This document shows positions 32,655 to 40,630 of a stretch of 49,931 bases of DNA, piece after piece. Position 1 is the stretch's first letter. Every line of letters starts with the position of its first letter. The stretch spans positions 1 through 49,931 of the forward strand of contig NZ_LFIO01001354.1 in assembly GCF_001187535.1 (NCBI RefSeq). Direction: 5' to 3'. The translations under genes were made by a program, and so were the position numbers. The notes below the pieces were generated by a model that saw only the letters and a program-made list of their open reading frames with translations, was not told the origin of the DNA and ran no database searches. This DNA comes from Rhizobium ecuadorense. GTDB lineage: Bacteria > Pseudomonadota > Alphaproteobacteria > Rhizobiales > Rhizobiaceae.

Positions 32655-33713
32655 ATGAACAGCTCTATGAACCCGATCAGCTTCCTCTCGCGCACGCGCC
32701 GGGCCGGGCGCGTCGACATCACCGATATTCTGTCATGGGTCTGGCTGATCGGCGGAACGCTCGCCGTGCTCGTTCCCGTCGTCTGGGCCGGCCTGTCTTC
32801 GCTGAAGCCGGCGGCCGAGATCACCCGTTTTCCGCCGACGCTGCTTCCGCGCGCCGCCGTGGAGCAGACCGTGCCAGGGTTCGACAAACCGCTCAGCCTC
32901 TGGCAGGTTACCGTCGACGGTCAGCCGCGCGAAATGGCGATGGTCCGGCGCATCGGCCTCAAGGCGCAGATGGTCGATCCCGCAAATCCGGGGCAGCCGG
33001 TCAGCGTCGACGTCAAGGGGATGACGCCGGTGCAGCATCTGACCGTCGCCACCGAGAATTACACCGATCCGCTGACGCGCTTCAACTTCCTGACCTTTCT
33101 GAAGAATTCGGTGTTCGTCACCGTGGTTGCGACGCTGCTGACGCTGATCGTCAACGCTATGGCGGCCTTCGCGCTGTCGAAATACAAATTCAAAGGCGAC
33201 ACGACGGTCTTCGTGATCATCATTTCCACCCTGATGATCCCGCTCGCCGTTGTCATGGTCCCGGCTTATCTCGTCATTGTCGGGGTCGGGCTCGCCGATA
33301 ATCTCTGGGGCGTCATCCTGCCGACGGTGGCCTCCCCGACGGCGGTCTTCCTGCTGCGGCAATATATGCTGACCATACCCGATGAGCTGATCGAGGCGGC
33401 GCGCGTCGACGCGGCGAGCGAATTCTGCATCTTCTGGCGCATCATCCTGCCGCTGACGGCGCCCGCTCTCGCAGTGCTGGCGATCTTCTCCGTGCTCTGG
33501 CGCTGGAACGACTTCCTCTGGCCGCTCATCGTCCTCAACAGCCGCGAGAACTTCACGCTGCAGGTCGGCCTCAACGCCTTCCAGGGAGAGTTCTCCGTGC
33601 AGTGGCACTATATCCTGGCGATGACATTCCTCAGCCTGCTGCCCGTCACCGTCGTCTTCCTGTTCCTGCAGAAATACATCACCACCGGCATTGCCGGAAC
33701 AGGGATGAAGTGA
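32655..33713 (+). CDS. ABC sugar transporter permease 2 (UgpE/MalG-like) with enlarged periplasmic loop
   Basis: A 352-residue subunit, about 70 residues longer than a typical MalG-like permease. The extra length lies between TM1 (about 30-50) and TM2 (about 155), a hydrophilic segment with strand-like features (W-Q-V-T-V-D-G, V-S-V-D-V-K-G-M). It may form a small periplasmic domain near the binding-protein docking face. The rest is standard: six membrane segments, EAA loop L-I-E-A-A-R-V-D-A-A near 240 and the G-I-A-G-T-G-M-K end. It is the last gene of the operon. Confidence 0.93.
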   Translation: MNSSMNPISFLSRTRRAGRVDITDILSWVWLIGGTLAVLVPVVWAGLSSLKPAAEITRFPPTLLPRAAVEQTVPGFDKPLSLWQVTVDGQPREMAMVRRIGLKAQMVDPANPGQPVSVDVKGMTPVQHLTVATENYTDPLTRFNFLTFLKNSVFVTVVATLLTLIVNAMAAFALSKYKFKGDTTVFVIIISTLMIPLAVVMVPAYLVIVGVGLADNLWGVILPTVASPTAVFLLRQYMLTIPDELIEAARVDAASEFCIFWRIILPLTAPALAVLAIFSVLWRWNDFLWPLIVLNSRENFTLQVGLNAFQGEFSVQWHYILAMTFLSLLPVTVVFLFLQKYITTGIAGTGMK

Positions 33714-33813
33714 ACCGACCTGGCGCAGCCCCCCGAAATCGGGGCCGAGACGTGGAGCAATATCCTCCCAAGCGTTGAAGACCGCATTCCACTCTCCCCG
33801 TGCCGGCTAAAGA

Positions 33814-33843
33814 CCGCCGCATCGAACTCGATCGATGCGGCGG
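33814..33843 (+). terminator. Strong hairpin after the pectic operon, candidate terminator
   Basis: CCGCCGCATCGA (33814-33825) and TCGATGCGGCGG (33832-33843) form a perfect 12-bp stem with a six-base loop, 100 bases after the last permease stop. No long T run follows (GCTTCGTGCCTTTAT). A smaller hairpin CCCCGAAATCGGGG is at 33731-33744. The 420-base stretch 33714-34133 otherwise holds no gene I can support. Confidence 0.55.
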
Positions 33844-34133
33844 GCTTCGTGCCTTTATCTTCGTGCATGGCTTCCAGGGGGAATTTCTCGTTCAGGCTGT
33901 ACAGGCCATGGCATTGGCACGAGCGTCAGCGAACCGCCCCGCCTCGTGCGGCAATGTGGCTCTGAAGCAGGATGAGTGGGCCGAATTCTGATATCGGCGT
34001 CGCAGCGCCAGCAAAGCGTTCCAGCCTCCCGCTTTAGATAGAGCGGCGCGGGTTCGATCGCCTGGGCCGCTTCAAGTCCTGATGGGCAACTCCTCGGGTT
34101 CCGCTTCATCGAGGTACTGCCGGCGACCGGGTA

Positions 34134-35285
34134 TCACAAAACGGTTTCGAAAAGCGGGATCAAGGCCGCGCCGATTGCGCCCGGGGCGTCGATGACCTGT
34201 GCCACGGCGAGGCTGGGAACGTCGCGCAAGACGCCATGCCGAGGCAGATTGTTGAATTCCGTCCGTTCGATAAGCATTCTCGCCAGCGAAGGCGGAAGCT
34301 CGCCGCCAAGGACGATGAGGGCCGGGTCGAATATCGCGCAGATCGCATTGATGGCGCGATTGTGGGCCGGCATGACGCGGTCGACCCATTCGCGAACGCC
34401 ATCCCAATCCACCAGCTTTTCGTTCTTCAGATCCTTGAGGGTCAGGTCTGAGCACCCCCTGCTGCGAAGAAATTCGAGTAATTGGCCGAGTGCAGGGCGG
34501 TCGTCATAGTCCTGACGCGCGAAGAGAACGGAGAACTCGCCGGCGTTGCCGAAACTGCCGCGAAACGGCATGCCTCCGGACACCAGGCCGCCGCCGTAGC
34601 CGTGAAGATGGGCGATATAGGCGAAATCCGCGACATCACGGCCAACGCCGAAAATTGCTTCCGCCAAAGCGGCGGTCCGGGCGACATTGTCTGCCCAGAC
34701 CGGCAGGCCAAGCCGTTCCCCAAGCAGAGGCGCCAGATCTATCAGTGACCAATGAGCGAGCGGCAGAGGACAGTTGAAGGCCGTCTCCAGCATGCGGTGG
34801 CCGGCGACCGCGAGACCGACGCCGAGGACGTCGCGCCGTGTGGCGCCCCGGCGGCCAAGAATGTCTTCGACCGCCGCTTCAATCCGTTCCAGTTCCACCG
34901 GCAGCGAGGCGCCTGCCTGCGGGATTTCCAAGTTTTCCAGAGGCTCGCCGAAACCCATGAGGCAAAGGCCGATCGAGCCGACGTTCACGGAGATGCCAAG
35001 CGTCAGACACCAGTCCTTTCGAAGGGTCAGCTCCGGGCTGGGCGGACCCGCGCGCCGGCCTTCCGAATGCGAAAAAACGATCATTCCGCGCTCATGAAGC
35101 CGGGCGACGATCCTGTGCAAGGATTGCTGGGTGAGATCGAGCGGCTCGGTCAGGTCGGAGCGCTCGATCCCGGGAGACTTCCAGATCAACCGCAAGAGAT
35201 CCCTCTCGTTGCGGGAGGCAACCCGCGCCGGTTGTACGTCTCGCAAAAAATGTGCAGCGACATGGTTTAGAGGAACGTACTTCAT
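34134..35285 (-). CDS. ROK-family transcriptional regulator
   Basis: A 383-residue regulator. Residues about 22-80 are a winged helix (N-E-R-D-L-L-R-L-I-W, L-T-Q-Q-S-L-H-R-I-V-A-R-L). Residues about 95-380 are the ROK kinase-like fold (L-G-I-S-V-N-V-G, V-G-L-A-V-A-G, V-W-A-D-N-V-A-R-T-A-A, Y-G-G-G-L-V-S-G-G, I-V-L-G-G-E-L). The zinc-binding C-x-C-G-x-x-G-C motif and its preceding G-E-I-G-H are absent; the site reads N-A-G-E-F-S-V-L. A sugar effector is expected. It is close to the pectic operon and may regulate it. Intact otherwise. Confidence 0.9.
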   Translation of the reverse strand: MKYVPLNHVAAHFLRDVQPARVASRNERDLLRLIWKSPGIERSDLTEPLDLTQQSLHRIVARLHERGMIVFSHSEGRRAGPPSPELTLRKDWCLTLGISVNVGSIGLCLMGFGEPLENLEIPQAGASLPVELERIEAAVEDILGRRGATRRDVLGVGLAVAGHRMLETAFNCPLPLAHWSLIDLAPLLGERLGLPVWADNVARTAALAEAIFGVGRDVADFAYIAHLHGYGGGLVSGGMPFRGSFGNAGEFSVLFARQDYDDRPALGQLLEFLRSRGCSDLTLKDLKNEKLVDWDGVREWVDRVMPAHNRAINAICAIFDPALIVLGGELPPSLARMLIERTEFNNLPRHGVLRDVPSLAVAQVIDAPGAIGAALIPLFETVL

Positions 35286-35301
35286 TTTCTGATCGTTTTG
35301 A

Positions 35302-35320
35302 TTTACACTGTGAGTGTGAA
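35302..35320. promoter_or_regulatory. Inverted repeat TTTACACT-N3-AGTGTGAA
   Basis: The 8-base arms match at 7 of 8 positions. It lies 17 bases upstream of the ROK gene start, in the 171-base divergent region shared with the AraC-family gene. It is a candidate autoregulatory operator for the ROK protein. Confidence 0.4.
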
Positions 35321-35456
35321 GCTAAGGAGGGGACGCTTTATTTCCGTCAGAGGCAAGGAAATTCATCCGTGGTGTTGGCCGTCCTGCTTACCTCATCGAG
35401 ATTGGTCAGGCCAGTCGAGATGACGTCTCGTGTGGCTAGAGAAAGAATCGAGTTGC

Positions 35457-36485
35457 ATGATTTCATTGAGATCCGAGAATACAGCCCGCGTTCTTCAGCC
35501 TGAGGCTTATGGGTTTGTGCCGACACATGAAGGCACCAACTTCGAATCCATGGTCCAAGCCTTTTCGACAGGATACGGGGTTTTCGGCGCGCAACCGCTG
35601 AGTAACGACCGGACTTTCGCCTGGGCGGCGGACTTGAGGAGGACCGAGGCATTCACGGTGATTCATGCGGTGTACCAGAGTTCCTGGACACTCCGGACGC
35701 TCGACGAAACGCCGCAACATCTTGCGTTTTACCTGCCACAGACGGGATCCTATCGATTGTCGATCGGAAAAAAGATGGTTGAAAGCGGGGCCGGTCATCT
35801 TCTGATGGCCAACAACCATGAGACCGGTGATCGTTTCATCCAAGGCCCGCATAGGTCGGACGTTCTCTTTCTGGACTGGCAGGTCTTCAGGCGAATGCTC
35901 GTTTCGCTTGTGGAAACGCCGCTCTCCGAATCGCTCGACCTCGAGCCCATCCTGGATCTCGCGACACAGTCGGGCCAGCTTATCGGCAACCTGGTGCAGA
36001 CGATCGTGCAGGGCATGCGCAACGGTGGCCCGCTTCTGTCGTCCCCTCTCGCCATGGCAACGATGAGCGAAACGCTCGCTCATCTTGTCATCCGATTTGG
36101 CCACCACCGGCTGTCCGGCCATCTGGAAAAAAAGAAAGTGTCGCTGGTTGCGCCCTGGCATGTCCGGCGTGCCATCGACTATATGCATGCCAATATCGCA
36201 GAGCCACTCACCATGACGATGGTTGCGGACGATGTCGGCGTTTCACTTCGCGCCCTGCAGACGGGCTTCAAGGCCTTCCGGGGAACCTCGCCGGCGGGTT
36301 ACCTGCGCACGATCCGGCTGCAAGCGGCCCGTGAGCAACTGCGGGATCCAACGAACCAGCAATCCGTCCGCGAAATCTGCATGATATGGGGGTTCGCACA
36401 TGCGGGCAGGTTCTCCATCACCTACCGCAGCACCTTCGGCGAAAGTCCGCGGGATACGCGCCTGCGGGCGGAGCGCTTGCGCTGA
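35457..36485 (+). CDS. AraC-family transcriptional regulator
   Basis: A 342-residue regulator. Residues about 10-200 resemble the AraC_binding_2 (NphR-like) sensor region, with a strand-rich start and L-F-L-D-W-Q-V-F-R near 140. Residues about 235-340 are the AraC double helix-turn-helix: V-R-R-A-I-D-Y-M-H-A-N-I, T-M-V-A-D-D-V-G-V-S-L-R-A-L-Q, and V-R-E-I-C-M-I-W-G-F-A-H-A-G-R-F-S. The ATG at 35457 was chosen over the GTG at 35430; neither has a strong ribosome binding site. Divergent from the ROK gene and convergent with the LacI gene. Targets are unknown. Confidence 0.9.
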   Translation: MISLRSENTARVLQPEAYGFVPTHEGTNFESMVQAFSTGYGVFGAQPLSNDRTFAWAADLRRTEAFTVIHAVYQSSWTLRTLDETPQHLAFYLPQTGSYRLSIGKKMVESGAGHLLMANNHETGDRFIQGPHRSDVLFLDWQVFRRMLVSLVETPLSESLDLEPILDLATQSGQLIGNLVQTIVQGMRNGGPLLSSPLAMATMSETLAHLVIRFGHHRLSGHLEKKKVSLVAPWHVRRAIDYMHANIAEPLTMTMVADDVGVSLRALQTGFKAFRGTSPAGYLRTIRLQAAREQLRDPTNQQSVREICMIWGFAHAGRFSITYRSTFGESPRDTRLRAERLR

Positions 36486-36511
36486 TTTAGGGGACGCTGT
36501 CCGACAGGTTT

Positions 36512-37549
36512 CTAGCGCGGCGGCGCGATGCTGCCGCGCAGGACGAGGTGGCATCCGAGTTCCAGGCGATGGGCCGGCCGCTGCGGGTCGTTGGCGATCA
36601 GCCTCTGTTCGATGAGCGCGAGCGCGGCGGCGCCGAGCTTGTCGGTGGGAACGCTGACCGTTGAAAGCGGCGGACGGCTGAATTCGCCGGGGACGATATC
36701 GTCGAAGCCCAGCACGGAGATCGCTTCAGGCACGGTTATGTCGTGATCGGCCAATGCCTTCAGGCAGCCCAGCGCCAGATTGTCGGCGGCGCAGAAGACG
36801 GCGGTGGCGCCTTTCATCGTGGGATCGCGGTCAAGCAACGCGTTGATGGCAGCCTCGCCGTGACGAGGCTCATATCCTTCGGCCTCGACGATCATGTCTT
36901 CGGGTATGGGAAGCTGCGCTGCGAAATAGGCATCGGAAAAACCGTCATATCGGCGCTGGATCGTCGTGCGGCCCTTCCAGGTCAGGTGCAGGATGCGGCG
37001 ATGTCCGAGCGCCAGCAGGTGCTCGATGCCGAGCCGAGCCCCGAAGCGGTTTTCCGGTGTCACCGTATCGACCAGCATGGCCGGATCCTCGCCGTTGACG
37101 ATGACAACAGGCATATCAGGGGAGGAGAGGCTGCGGATGAGTTCCGGCTGATCGTCGTTCAGTACCACGATGCCGTCGGCGCGCTCGGAGAGCGCGATCT
37201 GCCTGACCTGAGCGCCGTCGATGCGCCGGCCGGTGCTGACGAAAGGCACGATCCGGATGCCGCGACGCTCGCACTCCTTCCTGAGTCCGTTGAGGATCGT
37301 CCAGCTCACAAGGTTGAGGTCGCTCTCCGGCGCGGCATCGCCTGGAATGGCAAGAAGCAGGACGCGCAGCGCCGCGATCGTCGCCTTCTTCCTGCGGCGG
37401 TCGAGATAACCTAAGCGTTTGGCCGAATCCAGAACCCTTTCGCGCACTTCGACCGTCAGCGGCGCGGTTCCGTTCAGCGCATGCGAGGCCGTACTCAGCG
37501 ATACATCAGCGTCGCGCGCGACATCCTTGAGATTGACTTTGCGTTCCAC
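36512..37549 (-). CDS. LacI-family transcriptional regulator
   Basis: A 345-residue LacI/GalR regulator. The helix-turn-helix is at residues about 5-27 (L-K-D-V-A-R-D-A-D-V-S-L-S-T-A-S-H-A-L-N-G), followed by the effector domain from about 60 (L-L-L-A-I-P-G, D-G-I-V-V-L-N-D-D, G-H-R-R-I-L-H-L, V-L-G-F-D-D-I). The GTG start at 37549 puts the DNA-binding helix at its normal position; the longer frame needs a TTG and adds 14 unrelated residues. It is the nearest LacI protein to the paired ATGAAAA-N2-TTTTCAT operators at 25388-25544 and is the favoured, unproven, candidate regulator of the pectic cluster. Confidence 0.9.
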   Translation of the reverse strand: MERKVNLKDVARDADVSLSTASHALNGTAPLTVEVRERVLDSAKRLGYLDRRRKKATIAALRVLLLAIPGDAAPESDLNLVSWTILNGLRKECERRGIRIVPFVSTGRRIDGAQVRQIALSERADGIVVLNDDQPELIRSLSSPDMPVVIVNGEDPAMLVDTVTPENRFGARLGIEHLLALGHRRILHLTWKGRTTIQRRYDGFSDAYFAAQLPIPEDMIVEAEGYEPRHGEAAINALLDRDPTMKGATAVFCAADNLALGCLKALADHDITVPEAISVLGFDDIVPGEFSRPPLSTVSVPTDKLGAAALALIEQRLIANDPQRPAHRLELGCHLVLRGSIAPPR

Positions 37550-37726
37550 TTTATTCCGTCGCGAATTGAGGTTTCGCCTTCGAAGACACAAGCTAACGCG
37601 ATGTTTTCACATAAAGACTTCAGAAAAGCTACGTGCGCCTTCGCCTATTTTTCGGCTTTCGGCGAAAACCGGCCGCAGCGCTGCCGCAAACGAAGCGATG
37701 ATCGCTGCGCTAGGAGCCCTTAACGA

Positions 37727-38359
37727 TCACTGAGGTTTGGCAAGCAGGCCGTTGAACAGCAGGTCGAAATAGGTCCGCAGGAAGGCCTCCTTGTTGGGAG
37801 TCGGCACGCGGCGGTCGTCGAATATCAGCCGCAGAACCGTCGTCGTCAGGATGGGCGCGACCACGATGTCGGAGAATTCCACGGGAACTGGGCGAAACTC
37901 CCCCGATGCCACGCCCTCCAGGATGAGGGCGTCGATCTTGGCGATGATCGGCGCAATGAACTGATCGTGGTGGCGATCGATCAGGTCGGGGAAACGCTGT
38001 CCCTCCGAGATAACCAGCCGCGTCAATTCGCGCGTCGTGCGGTCCTCGGGGATCTGGTCGTAAAAGAGGCCGAGAATGGAAGCCAGTTTCTCGGCAGCGC
38101 TGCCGCTGAGCCGATCGGCGATCGCGACCAGTTCCTGAAAGGGCACGGAGAAATGGTTGATCATGGCTTCGAATAGCTTTTCCTTCGTCTCGAAGTAGAC
38201 GTAGACCGTGCCCTTGGTGACGCCGACCCTGTCGGCGATGTCTTCGACGCGTGTGCCGGCAAAGCCGCATTTGACGAATTCCTCAAAGGCGGCATCCAGG
38301 ATCTGGATGGGCCGCAGCGCCTTTTGTTCCGCCCTTGTGAGCTTCTTTTGAGCTGCCAT
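37727..38359 (-). CDS. TetR-family repressor of the RND efflux operon
   Basis: A 210-residue TetR/AcrR regulator. The helix-turn-helix is at about 16-62 (I-L-D-A-A-F-E-E-F, G-F-A-G-T-R-V-E-D-I-A, G-V-T-K-G-T-V-Y-V-Y-F). The C-terminal ligand domain fills 80-205, with the R-x-L-x-R-L-V-I-S-E-G-Q pattern common in AcrR-like sensors. It is divergent from the two-adaptor RND efflux operon and separated by 112 bases containing a palindrome that overlaps the efflux promoter. It should repress the pump and itself until a toxic substrate binds. Confidence 0.93.
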   Translation of the reverse strand: MAAQKKLTRAEQKALRPIQILDAAFEEFVKCGFAGTRVEDIADRVGVTKGTVYVYFETKEKLFEAMINHFSVPFQELVAIADRLSGSAAEKLASILGLFYDQIPEDRTTRELTRLVISEGQRFPDLIDRHHDQFIAPIIAKIDALILEGVASGEFRPVPVEFSDIVVAPILTTTVLRLIFDDRRVPTPNKEAFLRTYFDLLFNGLLAKPQ

Positions 38360-38413
38360 TTCCTAGCTCCTCCTGTTGGCTGCGCGCACCTCGTCCCCGC
38401 GACGCAAAGCTTC

Positions 38414-38435
38414 ATTGACTAATCCGTCAGTCAAT
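38414..38435. promoter_or_regulatory. TetR operator ATTGACT-N8-AGTCAAT
   Basis: A perfect 7-base inverted repeat with an eight-base spacer between the TetR and efflux genes. The left arm contains TTGACT (38415-38420), which fits a -35 box with TATAGC (38438-38443) as -10 at 17 bases. Binding would block the efflux promoter. The 22-base length is normal for TetR-family sites. Confidence 0.75.
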
Positions 38436-38471
38436 TATATAGCAGCTGCCGTTGAGAGCAAGAGGTCAACT

Positions 38472-39545
38472 ATGAGAACCATTCTGGTCGCCACAACGAT
38501 CGTATGCGCCATCGGTCTCGGATCATGCAGCGATTCGAGCGGGCCGACAGAGCCTATCCCGCGGCAGGTCGGCGTCGTCGTGGCCAAGTCTGAGCCGCTG
38601 GCCGAGGGCGGCGCGCTGACCGGAGAAGTCCGGGCCCGTATCCAGACCGATCTGTCCTTCCGCGTCAGCGGCAGGATCGTCGAGCGGCTGGTGGAGGTCG
38701 GGCAGAGCGTGAAGGCGGGCGAGGTGCTGGCGCGCATCGATCCGGAAGAGCAGAAGGCCGACCTGGATGTGGCCGCCGCCAATCTTCAGTCCGCTGAGGC
38801 GCAGCAGACCCAGGCGCAGCTTGCATACGACCGTCAACAGAGCCTGTTTCGAACGCAGGTGACGACGCGTGCCGCGCTCGATCAGGCGCAAGAGGCGCTT
38901 CTGACCGCGCAGGCATCGACGAAGTCGGCGCAGGCACTGTTGGAAACCGCTCAGGACACTCTGTCCTACACTGAGTTGAAGGCGGATGCCGACGGTGTGA
39001 TCACCGCCCGCAATGCCGAAGTAGGACAGGTGGCGCAGGCAGCCCAGGTCGTCTTCACCCTTGCTCATGACGGCGACCGTGACGCCGTGTTCGAAGTGGT
39101 CGAAAGCGCATTCCTGCGTCCGGTGGACGGCGATGGAACCGTGACTCTTCTGTCGGACCCTTCGCAGAAGATCACGGCTAGGGTTCGCGAGATTTCTCCG
39201 ACGATCGATTCTTCCACCGGCACGATCAGGGTCAAGGTCGCGATAGCGAGCAATGCTCCCATTCCGCTCGGCGCTCCCGTCGTCGGGCGATTCACTTACG
39301 TCCCGCAGGACGTCATCCAATTGCCCTGGTCGGCCATGACCTCCAAAGACGGCAAACCGGCCGTCTGGATCGTCGATCCCGCATCGTCGGCCGCTTCGGT
39401 CAGGGCGGTCGAGATCGCCGGTTACGAGACCGGCAGCTTCATCGTCAAATCGGGTGTGACGGCAGGAGAGGTCGTGGTGGCCGACGGAACCAAGTTTCTC
39501 AGGCCCGGTGAAATCGTGTCTTATCTCAAGGAAGCTTCCAAGTGA
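38472..39545 (+). CDS. RND efflux periplasmic adaptor lipoprotein 1
   Basis: A 357-residue membrane-fusion protein (HlyD/AcrA type). The lipobox I-G-L-G-S-C puts the lipidated cysteine at about residue 19. The lipoyl half-motifs (L-S-F-R-V-S-G-R-I-V-E-R-L and Y-T-E-L-K-A-D-A-D-G-V-I) flank an alpha-hairpin, followed by a beta-barrel and membrane-proximal domain. The ATG at 38472 has AGAGG six bases before it; longer frames lack a signal. GTGA overlap with the second adaptor. Paired adaptors are the hallmark of TriABC-like pumps. Confidence 0.92.
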   Translation: MRTILVATTIVCAIGLGSCSDSSGPTEPIPRQVGVVVAKSEPLAEGGALTGEVRARIQTDLSFRVSGRIVERLVEVGQSVKAGEVLARIDPEEQKADLDVAAANLQSAEAQQTQAQLAYDRQQSLFRTQVTTRAALDQAQEALLTAQASTKSAQALLETAQDTLSYTELKADADGVITARNAEVGQVAQAAQVVFTLAHDGDRDAVFEVVESAFLRPVDGDGTVTLLSDPSQKITARVREISPTIDSSTGTIRVKVAIASNAPIPLGAPVVGRFTYVPQDVIQLPWSAMTSKDGKPAVWIVDPASSAASVRAVEIAGYETGSFIVKSGVTAGEVVVADGTKFLRPGEIVSYLKEASK

Positions 39546-40630
39546 GTATTCGTCTCAAGATAGCCGCACTGATGGTGGGCACCGCCCTGGTCTCGTCCTG
39601 CTCGCCGAAGGCAGAAGAGAGCGGGGAGGAAGCGTCCCGCCCGGTGCTGTCGATGACGGTCAAGCAGACGCCGGCTGCAAGCCTCAGCCTGACCGGCACC
39701 ATCGAGCCGACGATCGAGACCGATCTCGGCTTCCGGATTCTCGGGCGAATGATCGCCCGCAACGTCAACGTCGGCGATATCGTCAGGAAGGGTGACGTGG
39801 TTGCAGCCATCGATCCCGTGGCGCTGGAGCTTGCCGTGCGCAACGCGCAGTCCGACGTAGAAAACAGCGACGCCCAGCTCAGAAACGCGGTGACCACCGA
39901 GCAGCGCCAGCGCGCGTTGCTGGAGTCGCGCTCCGGCACCGAGGCCGCGCTCGAAGAGGCCGAGCAGGGGAGACGGACCGCCGCCGCTGCCTTCGCCAAG
40001 GCGCAGGCCAATCTCGACAAGGCCAAGGAGCAGCTCGGCTATGCCCAGCTTCAGGCGGAGTTCGACGGGGTGGTGACGGCGACCTCGGCCGAAGTCGGAC
40101 AGGTCGTGTCGGCCGGCCAGACGGTCGTCACCATCGCGCGGCCGGACAAGCGCGACGCCGTGGTCGACGTGCCGCAAGCCGCCGCCCAGAAGCTGAAGAT
40201 CGGCGCGCCATTCGAAGTGACGCTGCAGCTCGATCCCGCGATCCGCACATCGGGGATCGTGCGCGAGATCGCGCCGGAGGCCGAGACGGCCACGCGCACG
40301 AGCAGGACCAAGATCGCCCTCAGCGATCCGCCTGAAGCCTTCAGGCTCGGCGCCGTGATATCGGCCGCGGCCACCATCGCCGCCGATCCTCAGATCGTGC
40401 TGCCGTCTTCCGCAATCTTTGCCGGCACCGACGGTGCGAGTGTCTGGATCGTCGACGTGCCCGGCAAAAAGGTATCGCTCCGCCGGGTGAAGATCGACGG
40501 CGACGTGGCCGACGGCGGTACCGTGCGCATCACCGAAGGGCTCGCGCCCGGAGAAAGGGTGGTCGTGGCCGGCGTGCATAAACTTGAAGATGGCCAGGCC
40601 ATCAGGATCGACCAGGAGATCAGCCAGTGA
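39542..40630 (+). CDS. RND efflux periplasmic adaptor lipoprotein 2
   Basis: A 362-residue membrane-fusion protein, clearly related to but distinct from the preceding one. The lipobox is L-V-S-S-C near residue 20. Lipoyl halves G-F-R-I-L-G-R-M-I-A and Y-A-Q-L-Q-A-E-F-D-G-V-V surround a coiled hairpin. It starts with GTG overlapping the previous TGA (GTGA) and ends with the same overlap into the pump gene, so all three proteins are translated in coupling. In TriABC both adaptors are needed and form alternating positions; that stoichiometry is inferred here. Confidence 0.92.
   Translation: MSIRLKIAALMVGTALVSSCSPKAEESGEEASRPVLSMTVKQTPAASLSLTGTIEPTIETDLGFRILGRMIARNVNVGDIVRKGDVVAAIDPVALELAVRNAQSDVENSDAQLRNAVTTEQRQRALLESRSGTEAALEEAEQGRRTAAAAFAKAQANLDKAKEQLGYAQLQAEFDGVVTATSAEVGQVVSAGQTVVTIARPDKRDAVVDVPQAAAQKLKIGAPFEVTLQLDPAIRTSGIVREIAPEAETATRTSRTKIALSDPPEAFRLGAVISAAATIAADPQIVLPSSAIFAGTDGASVWIVDVPGKKVSLRRVKIDGDVADGGTVRITEGLAPGERVVVAGVHKLEDGQAIRIDQEISQ

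Noticed and set aside
33800..34109. Short open frames on both strands in the 33.7-34.1 kb gap
   Set aside because: They lack ribosome binding sites, cross the strong hairpin at 33814-33843, and resemble no family I know.
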